A stretch of DNA of 64,000 nucleotides from the NCBI GenBank assembly GCA_037954325.1, contig JBBMNZ010000043.1, forward strand, positions 1,050,001 through 1,114,000. Reading direction: 5' to 3'. This stretch comes from Fistularia commersonii (taxonomy: Eukaryota; Chordata; Actinopteri; Syngnathiformes; Fistulariidae). Made by a program: the position numbers and the translations under genes. The notes under the pieces were generated by a model, which saw only the letters and a list, made by a program, of their open reading frames with translations, searched no databases and was not told the DNA's origin. Shown piece after piece: positions 1 through 10,147 of the stretch. The first letter of the stretch is position 1, and each line of letters begins with the position of its first letter.

Positions 1-802
1 GTATTAGCACAGCTATGCTGACTTAATGTGTGTATGTGTGTCAGTGTGTGTGTGTGTGTGAGTGTTTTTGTGTATGTGTGTGATAGTTTGTTTTGGTGGT
101 GGTGGGGGGAGGGGGCGGACACGGAGTACCAGAGCGCACACATGTGAATGAGTGGATGAGCTAATGTTTGTTTGGTTGTGGATGCGTTTCGGCTAAAGCT
201 ATTAGCACAGCTATGAAGACTTAAGGTGTGTGTATGGCTGTGTCTGTGTGCGTGTGAGTGTCTTTGTTTGTGTGTGTGTGTGTGAGAGGCTCTTTTGGTG
301 GGGGGGGGGGTCGCGGACAGGGAGTACCATTGGGCACACACATGTGAATGAGTGGATGAGCGAATGTTTGTTTGGTTGTGGATGCGTTTCGGCTTATGCT
401 ATTAGCACAGCTATGATGAGTTAAGGTGTGTGTGTATGTGTGTTTGTGTGTTTGTGTGTTTTTGTGTGTGTGTGAGTGATTTTGTGTGAGAGTTTGTTTA
501 GGTAGGGGGGGGTGGGGGGGGGAGTACCAGGGCCCATAGCGGAGGAGCGGTGGAGCTGAGAAGCAGAGGAGCAGAGGAGCGGTGGTAATGTTTCTTCTCT
601 CAGAGGCGGAGCATTTTGGGGGCAGCAGAACCCCTTAGACGGGCTAATGTGAGCATTCTCCGGACATAGATCCCCCGAACGTATGATTGGAGCTCCCGGA
701 CCACTGGGCACACACATGTGAATGAGTGGATGAGCTAATGTTTGTTTGGTTGTGGATGCGTTTCGGCTAATGCTATTAGCACAGCTATGATGAGTTAAGG
801 TG

Positions 803-840
<38 letters not shown>

Positions 841-1738
841 TGTCTTTGTGTGTGTTTGTGTGTTTTTGTGTGTGTGTGAGTGTGTTTAGGTGGGGGGGGG
901 GGGTACCAGGGCCAATAGCGGAGGAGCGGTGGAGCTGAGAAGCGGAGGAGCAGAGGAGCGGAGGTAATGTTTCTTCTCTCAGAGGCGGGGAAGCTTGGGG
1001 GCAGAAGAACCCCTTAGACGGCCTAATGTGAGCCTTCTCTGGAGATAACTCCCCCAGACGTATGACCGGAGCTCCCAGACCTCTGGTCACATACATGTGA
1101 ATGAGTGGATAAGCTAATGTTTGTGTGGTTGTGGATGCGTTTCGGTTAATGCTTTTAGCACAGCTATGATGACTTAAGGTGTGTATGTGTGTCTGTGTGT
1201 GTGTGTGTGTGAGTGTCTTTGTGTATGTGTGTGATAGTTTCTTTTGGTGGGGGGGGGGTCGCGGACAGGGAGTACCTGGGCACACACATGTGAATGAGTG
1301 GATGAGCTAATGTTTGTTTGGTTGTTGATGCGTTTCGGCTAATGCTATTTGCACAGCTATGATGAATTAAGGTGTGTGTGTATGTGTGTGTGTGACTGTT
1401 TGTGTGTTTTTGTGTGTGTGTGAGTGATTTTGTGTGAGAGTTTGTTTAGGTGGGGGGGGGGAGTACCAGGGCCCGTAGCGGAGGAGCGGTGGAGCTGAGA
1501 AGCGGAGGAGCAGAGGAGCGGAGGTAATGTTTCTTCTCTCAGAGGCGGGGAAGCTTGGGGGCAGAAGAACCTCTTAGACGGGCTAATGGGAGCATTCTCC
1601 GGACATAGATCCCCCGGTCGTATGATTGGAGCTGCCGGACCATTGGGCACACACATGTGAATGAGTGGATGAGCTAATGTTTGTTTGGTTGTGGATGCGT
1701 TTCGGCTAATGCTACTAGCACAGCTAAGATGAGTTAAG

Positions 1739-1797
<59 letters not shown>

Positions 1798-2197
1798 TTT
1801 GTTTAGGTGGGGGGGGGGTCGCGGACAGGGTGTACCAGGGCCTCGAGCAGATGAGCTGAGGAGCGGAGGAGGGCAGATGCCCGGCCTTGATTCGCTTATG
1901 TCCAGCGGTTCGGGAATTCCAGGGCCCAAAGCGGAGGAGTGGTGGAGCTGAGAAGCGGAGGAGCGGAGGAGCGGAGTAGCGGAGGTATAGTTTCTCCTCT
2001 CAGAGGCGGGGAAGCTTGGGGGCAGCAGATCCCCTTAGACGGGCTAATGTGAGCATTCTCCAGACATAGATCCCCCGAACGTATGATTGGAGCTCCCGGA
2101 CCATTGGGCACACACATGTGAATGAGTGGATGACCTAATGTTTGTTTGGTTGTGGATGCGTTTTGGCTAATGCTATTAGCACATCTTTGATGAGTTA

Positions 2198-2230
<33 letters not shown>

Positions 2231-2620
2231 TGTGTGTGTGTGTGTTTGTTTGTTTTTTGTGTCTGTGTGAGTGTGTTCGTGTGTGTATGTGTCAGAGTTT
2301 GTTTAGGTGGGGGGGGGGGGGGGGGTACCAGGGCCCATCGCGGAGGAGCGGTGGAGCGGAGAAGCGGAGGAATGGAGGAGTAGAGGCAATTTTTCTCTTC
2401 TCAAAGGCAGAGGATGGGAAGTTTGGGGGCAGTAGGACGCCTTAGACCGGCCACTGTGAGCCTTTTCCAGATATAGATCCCCCGGACGTATGATTGGTCT
2501 CCCGGACCATTGGGCACACACATGTGAATGAGTGGATGAGCTAATGTTTGTTTGGTAGTGGATGCATTTCGGCTAATGCTATTAGCACAGCTATGATGAG
2601 TTAAGGTGTGTTTGTGTGTG

Positions 2621-2672
<52 letters not shown>

Positions 2673-3330
2673 TGTGTGTGCGCGTGTGTTTTTGTGTGTG
2701 TGTGAGTGTGTTTAGGTGGGGGGGGGGGGGTACCAGGGCCCATAGCGGAGGAGCGGTGGAGCTGAGAAGCGGAGGAGCGGAGTAGCGGAGGTATTGTTTC
2801 TCCTCTCAGAGGCGGGGAAGCTTGGGAGCTATTAGCACAGCTATGATGACTTAAGGTGTGTGTGTGTGTGTGTGTGTTTGTGTGTTTCTTTGTTTGTGTG
2901 TTCTTGTGTGTGTGTGTGTGTGTTTGTTTGTGCGTTTGTGTATATGTGTGTGACAGTTTGTTTAGGTGGGGGGGGGCGCGGACAGGGGGTAGCTGGGCCT
3001 GGAGCGGATGAGCTGTGAAGCGGATGGAGGGCAGAAGCACGTCCCATAATTCTCCTGAGTCCGGCGGATCAGGAGTACCAGGGCCTATAGCGGAGGAGCG
3101 GTGGAGCGGAGAAGCGGACCATTGGGCACATACATGTGAATGAGTTGATGAGCTAATGTTTGTTTGGATGTGGATGCGTTTCGGCTAATGCTATTAGCAC
3201 AGCTATGATGACTTAATGTGTGTATGTGTGTCAGTGTGTGTGTGTGTGTGAGTGTCTTTGTGTAAGTGTGTGATAGTTTGTTTTGGTGGGGGGGGGGGGG
3301 GGGGTCGCGGACACGGAGTAGTAGGGCGCA

Positions 3331-3611
3331 CACATGTGTGTGCCCAATGGTCCGGGAGCTCCAATCATACATCCGGGGGATCTATATCTGGAGAAGGTTC
3401 ACAGTGGCCGGTCTAAGGCGTCCTACTGCACCCAAACTTCCCATCCTCTGCCTTTGAGAAGAGAAACATTACCTCCGCTCCTCCATTCCTCCGCTTCTCC
3501 GCTCCACCGCTCCACCGCTCCTCCGCGATGGGCCCTGGTACCCCCCCCCCCCACCTAAACAAACTCTCACACATACACACACGAACAAACTCACACAGAC
3601 ACAAAAACAAA

Positions 3612-3646
<35 letters not shown>

Positions 3647-3714
3647 TAACTCATCATAGCTGTGCTAATAGCATTAGCCGAGACGCATCCACAACCAAAC
3701 AAACATTAGCTCAT
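3331..3714 (-). repeat. Inverted GT-satellite segment
   Basis: This is the only stretch in the left block where the satellite runs in reverse orientation, with CA tracts and C runs on the given strand. The left breakpoint lies in the palindrome CACATGTG (3331-3338) and the right one at CTCAT/CCTGAG (3714/3715). It is close to the reverse complement of 4778-5138. It shares that copy's private variants, such as GTCTCGG in place of GTTTCGG and CCGGATGTATG in place of CCGGACGTATG. The flanking 3054-3330 is duplicated at 3715-3991. Confidence 0.88.
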
Positions 3715-6700
3715 CCTGAGTCCGGCGGATCAGGAGTACCAGGGCCTATAGCGGAGGAGCGGTGGAGCGGAGAAGCGGACCATTGGGCACATACATGTGA
3801 ATGAGTTGATGAGCTAATGTTTGTTTGGATGTGGCTGCGTTTCGGCTAATGCTATTAGCACAGCTATGATGACTTAATGTGTGTATGTGTGTCAGTGTGT
3901 GTGTGTGTGTGAGTGTCTTTGTGTATGTGTGTGATAGTTTGTTTTGGTGGGGGGGGGGGGTCGCGGACACGGAGTAGCAGGGCGCACACATGTGAATGAG
4001 TGGATGAGCTAATGTTTGTTTGGTTGTGGATGCGTTTCGGCTAATGCTGTTAGCACAGCTATGATGACTTAATGTGTGTATGTGTGTCAGTGTGTGTGTG
4101 TGTGTGAGTGTCTTTGTGTATGTGTGTGATAGTTTGTTTTGGTGGGGGGGGGGGGGGGGGGGGGGGCGGACACGGAGTACCAGGGCGCACACATGTGAAT
4201 GAGTGGATGAGCTAATGTTTGTTTGGTTGTGGATGCGTTTCGGCTAAAGCTATTAGCACAGCTATGAAGACTTAAGGTGTGTGTATGTGTGTATGTTTGT
4301 GTCTGTGTGTGTGTCTTTGTGTGTGTGTGTGTGTGTGTGAGAGGCTCTTTTGGTGGGGGGGGGGGGGTCGCGGACAGGGACTACCATTGGGCACACACAT
4401 GTGAATGAGTGGATGAGGGAATGTTTGTTTGGTTGCGGATGCGTTTCGGCTAATGCTATTAGCACAGCTATGATGAGTTAAGGTGTGTGTGTATGTGTGT
4501 TTGTGTGTTTTTGTGTGTGTGTGAGTGATTTTGTGTGAGAGTTTGTTTAGGTAGGGGGGGGGGGGGGGGGAGTACCAGGGCCCATAGCGGAGGAGCGGTG
4601 GAGCTGAGAAGCGGAGGAGCAGAGGAGCGAAGGTAATGTTTCTTCTCTCAGAGGCGGAGCAGCTTGGGGGCAGCAGAACCCCTTAGACGGGCTAATGTGA
4701 GCATTCTCCGGACATAGATCCCCCGAACGTATGATTGGAGCTCCCGGACCACTGGGCACACACATGTGAATGAGTGGATGAGCTAATGTTTGTTTGGTTG
4801 TGGATGCGTCTCGGCTAATGCTATTAGCACAGCTATGATGAGTTAAGGTGTGTGTGTGTGTGTTTGTTTGTTTTTGTGTCTGTGTGAGTTTGTTCGTGTG
4901 TGTATGTGTGAGAGTTTGTTTAGGTGGGGGGGGGGGTACCAGGGCCCATCGCGGAGGAGCGGTGGAGCGGAGAAGCGGAGGAATGGAGGAGCGGAGGTAA
5001 TGTTTCTCTTCTCAAAGGCAGAGGATGGGAAGTTTGGGTGCAGTAGGACGCCTTAGACCGGCCACTGTGAGCCTTCTCCAGATATAGATCCCCCGGATGT
5101 ATGATTGGAGCTCCCGGACCATTGGGCACACACATGTGAATGAGTGGATGAGCTAATGTTTGTTTGGTAGTGGATGCGTTTCGGCTAATGCTATTAGCAC
5201 AGCTATGATGAGTTAAGGTGCGTTTGTGTGTGTGTGTGTGTGAGTGTCTTTGTGTGTGTTTGTGTGTTTTTGTGTGTGTGTGAGTGTGTTTAGGTGGGGG
5301 GGGGGGGTACCAGGGCCAATAGCGGAGGAGCGGTGGAGCTGAGAAGCGGAGGAGCAGAGGAGCGGAGGTAATGTTTCTTCTCTCAGAGGCGGGGAAGCTT
5401 GGGGGCAGAAGAACCCCTTAGACGGGCTAATTTGAGCCTTCTCTGGAGATAGCTCCCCCAGACGTATGACCGAAGCTCCCAGACCTCTGGGCACATACAT
5501 GTGAATGAGTGGATGAGCTAGTGTTTGTGGTTGTGGATGCGTTTCGGCTAATGCTTTTAGCACAGCTATGATGACTTAAGGTGTGTATGCGTGTCTGTGT
5601 GTGTGTGTGTGTGAGTGTCTTTGTGTATGTGTGTGATAGTTTCTTTTGGTGGGGGGGGGTCGCGGACAGGGAGTACCAGGGCACACACATGTGAATGAGT
5701 GGATGAGCTAATGTTTGTTTGGTTGTGGATGCGTTTTGGCTAATGCTATTAGCACAGCTATGAAGACTTAAAGTGTGTGTATGTGTGTATGTGTGTGTCT
5801 GTGTGTATGTGTGAGTGTCTTTGTGTGTGTGTGTGTGTGTGAGAGGCTCTTTTGGTGGGGGGGGGGTGTCGCGGACAGGGAGTACCAGGGCCAAGAGCGG
5901 ATGAGCCGAGGAGCGGAGGAAGGCAGAAGCTCGGCCCGTGATTCGCTTATGTCCAGCGGTTCGGGAATTCCAGGGCCCAAAGCAGAGGAGCAGTGGAGCT
6001 GAGAAGCGGAGGAGCGGAGGTGATGTTTATTCTCTCAGAGGCAGGGAAGCTTGGGGGTAGCAGAACCCCTTAGATGGGCTAATGTGAGCATTCTCCAGAC
6101 ATAGATCCTCCGGTCGTATGATTGGAGCTGCCGGACCATTGGGCACACACATGTGAATGAGTGGATGAGCTAATGTTTGTTTGGTTGTGGATGCGTTTCG
6201 GCTAATGCTATTAGCACAGCTATGATCAGTTAAGGTCTGTGTGTATGTGTGTGTGTGTTTGGGTGTGTGTGTGTGTCTGTGTGTGTGTGTGAGAGTTTGT
6301 TTAGGTGGGGGGGGTCGCGGACAGGGAGTACCAAGGCCTCGAGCGGATGAGCTGAGGAGCAGAGCAGGGCAGAAGCCCGGCCCGTGATTCCCTTATATCC
6401 AGCGGTTCGGGAGTTCCAGGGCCCAAAGCGGAAAGGCGGAGGAGTGGAGAAGCGGAGGAGTGGAGGAGAGCAGAAGCACGTCACGCAATTCTCCTGAGTT
6501 CGCAGGATCAGGAGTACCAGGGCCCATAGCGGAGGAGCGGAGGTGTTGAGAAGCGGAGGAGCAGAGGAGCGATATTATATTTCTCTTCTCAAAGGCGGGG
6601 AAGCTTGGGGGCAGCAGGATCCCTTAGACCGGCCAATGTGTGCCTTCTCCGAACATAGATGCCCCGGACGTATGCCCGGAGCTCCCAGACCTCTGGGCAC

Positions 6701-6835
6701 ATACATGTGAATGAGTGGATGAGCTAATGTTTGTTTGGTTGTGGATGCGTTTCGGCTAATGCTATCAGCACAGCTATGATGACTTAAGGTGTGTGTGTGT
6801 GTGTGTTTTTGTGTGTTTGTGTGTTCTTGTGTGTG

Positions 6836-6867
<32 letters not shown>

Positions 6868-6923
6868 CGTTTGTGTATATGTGTGTGACAGTTTGTTTAG
6901 GTGGGGGGGGGGGCGCGGACAGG

Positions 6924-6959
6924 GGGTTAGGGTTAGGGTTAGGGTTAGGGTTAGGGTTA
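6924..6959 (+). repeat. Interstitial telomere-type (TTAGGG)n array
   Basis: Five perfect consecutive TTAGGG units (6927-6956) follow GGG and end in TTAA. They sit directly after the GT-satellite G run and GCGCGGACAGG. Paralogous monomers have GGGGGTAGCTGGGCC at this place. The sequence resumes after a gap at a later point of the monomer (AAGGCCCATAGC). TTAGGG is the vertebrate telomere repeat but also occurs in other eukaryotes. At about 35 bp this is an internal scar, not a chromosome end. Confidence 0.93.
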
Positions 6960-7184
6960 ACAAGGCCCATAGCAGAGGAACGGTGAAGCGGAGAAGCAGA
7001 GGAGCGGAGGAGCGATGGTAATGTTTCTCTTCTCAAACGCAGAGGAGGGGAAGTTTGGGGGCAGCAGGGCGCCTTAGACTGGCCAATGTGAGCCTTCTCT
7101 AGGACATAGGTCCCCCGGACGGATGATTCGAGCTCCCGGACCATTGGGCACACACATGTGCATGAGTGGATGAGCTAATGTTTT

Positions 7185-7189
7185 CTTTG
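7185..7189. repeat. Left target-site duplication of copia element
   Basis: CTTTG lies directly before the first base of the 5' LTR and pairs with GTTTG (12015-12019) after the 3' LTR. The uninterrupted satellite reads AATGTTTGTTTGGTTG here, so GTTTG is the expected 5-bp target. The left copy carries one mismatch. Confidence 0.6.
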
Positions 7190-7545
7190 ATTTGAGATAG
7201 GTGATCTCATTAGTTTTATTTGAGTTTACATTCTAGTATACATATGTGGTATTTGTATCTACTCTCAGGAAATGTATGGCACTTTATGACAAGGTTTGGG
7301 ACTTGTTTTAGTTTTTCGCGACTGTTCAGCTAACTTGACGTTAACTTCTACGTCAGTGTTTTCTTTTTTGGTATAGCGCTGCTGGCGGGAATTTTCCCTC
7401 ACTCTGTACTGTACATGTCCCATGGCTAACCGATGTTGATTCCCGGAGCTGTGAAGAAGAAAATAAAAGACGATTCAAACAAGGCAAACTTGTGAATTCC
7501 TTCCGAAACATGGAAAACGAAGAAGCTGCAAACTTAAACGCAACA
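7190..7545 (+). repeat. 5' LTR of copia element
   Basis: This is a direct repeat of 11659-12014. The 3' LTR begins TGTTGAAATAGG, while the 5' LTR begins ATTTGAGATAGG, so the terminal TG has mutated. Both end in CAACA. The LTR holds AATAAA (7462-7467), a candidate polyadenylation signal, and in its last 36 bp the first 12 codons of gag. I set the right end where the two copies stop matching, which is directly before the primer binding site. Confidence 0.93.
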
Positions 7546-8844
7546 GGTTATGGGCCCAGGCTACGAACAAAAGGAGGAAGATGGCAACGTTTGGTTGCCG
7601 ATGGAGACGAAAACAACTACGAGCTTTGGGAAGTAAAGTTTCTGGGACACATGCGACTTGAAGGTTTGAAAGAGACAATTCTTTCAACTGTTGAGCCCGA
7701 CCCAGGTAAAAATGCAGAATGCTACGCTGAGCTTATCCAGTTCCTCGATGATAAAAGTCTATCATTGGTAATGAGGGAAGCCGCAGATGACGGTCGAAAA
7801 GCTTTGAAAATATTACGGGATCATTATGCCAGCCAGGGTAAGCCCAGAATTATTTCCCTGTACAGCGAACTATGCTCACTCAAGAAGGAACCCGACGAAA
7901 CAATAACAGATTACATTATCAGAGCAGAAAAGGCAGTCACCGCTCCGAGAAACACAAAACAGGTGATAAGTGATGAGCTGATGATCGCTATGGTTATGAA
8001 AGGGCTTCCAGAACCATACAAGCCCTTCGTCATTCATGTAACTCAGAGCAGTGAAGAAATGACGTTTATTCAGTTCAAGAGTAAACTAAGAAGTTATGAA
8101 GAGACTGAAAAGTTTGACAGCAAAACCAAATCAGACAATGTCATGAAAGTGGACATGTCAACCGTGATCTGCTATGGATGTGGAAACCGTGGCCATATGG
8201 CAAAAGCTTGTCACCAAAAATCAGGGCCAAAATGGTGCAGCTATCACAGAAGCGCAACCCACACCGATGAGACATGCAGAAGAAAATCCAAGCCCAAAGA
8301 AGACTCGGTCAAACAAAACACAGACATCCAAGACAAAGATAAGGAAGATGAGCAAACTTTTGTATTCAAGGTCAGTCAAAAAGTCCCTCCGGAAAATATC
8401 AGAAAAAATGGACTGATGGTAGACTGTGGCGCTACATCACACATCATAACACAAGAAGACAAATTCACAAGATTTGATGAGTTTTTCAACCCAAACAAAC
8501 ATTACATGGAGCTAGCAGACGGGACCAGAAGAAACAAAGTGGCACTAAAAAGAGGTGATGCAGAAGTGTTACTCCAGGACATTGAAGGAAAACCTGTCCT
8601 GGTAACCTTAAGGGGAGCCTTATTCATCCCATCATATCCTCAGGACTTCATATCGGTGAAGGCAGCCACAGCTGATGGAGCCAGCGTGATATTCAAAGAA
8701 GGAGAGAACAGATTCATAACCAAAGAAGGAACAATTTTCAGCATTGAGGAATGTGACAGACTCTACTACATAAGAACGGTAAATTATCAACAACTTTATG
8801 ATGATACAGTAAATGACATGATGTCCAGGGATAAAGTAAACTGA
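7510..8844 (+). pseudogene. gag-pol: copia Gag and protease part of gag-pol
   Basis: Gag packages element RNA into virus-like particles and the adjoining aspartic protease cleaves the polyprotein. I start at ATG 7510 (A at -3, G at +4). The earlier in-frame start at 7492 is a GTG. The first 12 codons lie inside the 5' LTR and the frame then reads through the primer binding site. A copia-type Gag N-terminus follows (DENNYELW). The zinc knuckle is CYGCGNRGHMAKAC, CX2CX4HX4C, with its first Cys at residue 221 (8170). A second Cys/His cluster, WCSYHRSATHTDETC, follows. The protease motif is VDCGATSH, with the catalytic Asp at residue 305 (8422-8424); families usually have D-S/T-G. The frame ends at TGA 8842-8844, within the pre-integrase region. 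It continues in the same frame as integrase, so this is one broken gag-pol rather than a complete gag. Confidence 0.9.
7546..7559 (+). promoter_or_regulatory. Primer binding site, initiator tRNA-Met half-molecule type
   Basis: GGTTATGGGCCCAG lies directly after the LTR end CAACA. It matches the primer binding site known from Drosophila copia, which is complementary to an internal part of initiator tRNA-Met and uses a 5' half tRNA as primer, rather than the usual tRNA 3' end. Here the site is also read as codons (G-Y-G-P-R) of gag, starting exactly on a codon boundary. Confidence 0.88.
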
Positions 8845-9705
8845 ACTTGTGATGTCAAAACATGGCATGAGATTATGAGACACCGCAATGTAAAAGATGT
8901 ATTAAAATGACCAAACTTAGTCGAGGGTATGAAGATTACAGGTCAGACCAAGGTAGACTGTAACGTATGCACAGAGGGAAAATCCACAAATAGCAGAAAC
9001 AGGCAAGCTGATGCAAAAGCTGATGCACCCCTAAAAATGGTACACGCTGACTTATCAGGCCCGATTGAACCAGCTGGTCAAGAAGGGCATAAGTATGTCA
9101 TTTCATTCACAGATGATTATTCAGGGGCAGTATTTGTATATTTTCTCAAATACAAGAGTGAAGCTACATTAGCAACAGAGAAGTTCCTTGCTGACAGTGC
9201 AGCGTATGGTCGTGTCAAATGTATCAGGTCAGACAACGGGACTGAATTCACAGGAAATGCTTTTCAATCTCTTCTAAGGGAGAAAGGCATAAGACATGAA
9301 ACATCATCCCCATACTCTCCCCATCAAAATGGGACAGCAGAAAGATAATGGAGGACCCTTTTTGAAATGGCAAGGTGTATGCTAATAGAAAAAGGATTAC
9401 CAAAGGTTTTGTGGCCTTATGCTGTCCAGACCGCTGCCCATATTCGAAATAGATGTTACAATGACAGACTCGAAAATACCCCATACTTCATGTTAACAGG
9501 GAGAAAGCCAAATCTCTCAAAAATGTGGATATTCGGAACTGAGTGTTCTGCATACAAACATGACACTAAGAAATTAGATCCCAGATGTGAAAGAGGAATA
9601 TTTGTGGGATACAGTAAGAAAAGCCCTTCATACCTGGTCTATAATCCACTTACAGAAAAAGTGGCAAAACAGACTGGTGAAATTGATCAAAAAGGGAAGA
9701 ATTGA
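8845..9705 (+). pseudogene. gag-pol: copia integrase region
   Basis: Integrase inserts the cDNA into host DNA. This part continues the gag frame. The zinc-binding pre-integrase part shows WHEIMRH followed by CNVC (about 8863-8970), interrupted by TGA 8908-8910. The DDE core is readable: Asp in HADLSGP (9049-9051), Asp in RSDNGTEF (9232-9234) and Glu in NGTAER (9340-9342). The last two are 35 residues apart, the usual D35E spacing. TAA at 9346-9348 cuts the frame just after the catalytic Glu. The C-terminal part runs on in frame (EMARCMLIEKGLPKVLW, GIFVGY) to TGA 9703. The coding frame moves to a different one near 9660-9705. All three catalytic acids survive. Confidence 0.9.
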
Positions 9706-10147
9706 ACAACAAACACAAACTGATGATTATGAGACAGAAATCCAGGGATATGAAGGCACAGAATCTACAGATGAAACCAGTATTGCTGTGTCACAAAGTG
9801 AAAATAAAACAGACAACCATATACAAAATGAGGATGAGAGTACTAACGCAGATGTGTCACATGACGAAGAAACAGCAGAAAATGTCCAAAATGAAAAAGA
9901 GACGAGGTCAGACATAAAACCCAGATATAATCAAACCAGTCGCTATCCTAGACGAAAAAGGGTCGTTCCAAGGTATTTAGAGGATGATCAGACAGACTAT
10001 ATTAACAATGATAAAAATCATACAACTATTGATTACTGTTACAGGACTGTGTGCGGAGTCCCACAGAATTATAGTGAAGCACTGAAGTCACCACTGGCAC
10101 CCGGGTGGAATTGTGCCATGAGGGAAGAGATTGACTCGATTAAATAG
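9660..10147 (+). pseudogene. gag-pol: copia integrase-RT linker
   Basis: This is an acidic, low-complexity stretch rich in E, D, N, Q and T, then a basic patch (RYPRRKRVVPRYLEDD), then the start of the reverse transcriptase region (YSEALKSPLAPGWNCAMREEIDSIK). It reads in a frame shifted from integrase but matching the RT frame. The overlap of open frames at 9587-9705 places the frameshift there. It ends at TAG 10145-10147. Linkers of this composition are usual between integrase and RT in copia elements. Confidence 0.8.

Larger units (their letters stand above)
1..7184 (+). repeat. GT-satellite block, left partial macro-unit
   Basis: Head-to-tail degenerate monomers on one strand. A conserved anchor (ATTAGCACAG or a one-base variant) occurs near 201, 401, 775, 1155, 1347, 1714, 2175, 2581, 2831, 3193, 3854, 4049, 4252, 4458, 4823, 5193, 5557, 5748, 6210 and 6764. 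The spacings fall into classes of about 191-206, 362-380 and 406-554 bp. A long monomer runs in this order: CACACATGTGAATGAG, GCTAATGCTATTAGC, (GT)n, TTTAGGT plus a run of 8-23 G, GGAGTACCAGGGCC, short GGAGCGG repeats, a GGCGGGGAAGCTTGGGG segment, and CCGGACATAGATCCCCCGG. Short monomers lack the part from CCAGGG to CCATTGGG. No gene is seen here. Open frames on both strands follow from the low stop content of the repeats. Confidence 0.93.

Noticed and set aside
6924..6959. True telomere end
   Set aside because: Only five units, with satellite on both sides.
7492..7509. gag start at 7492
   Set aside because: The codon there is GTG; the first ATG in the frame is 7510, with a favourable context.
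9727..9915. Reverse-strand ORF across the copia linker
   Set aside because: It is a shadow of the acidic linker coding region on the forward strand.
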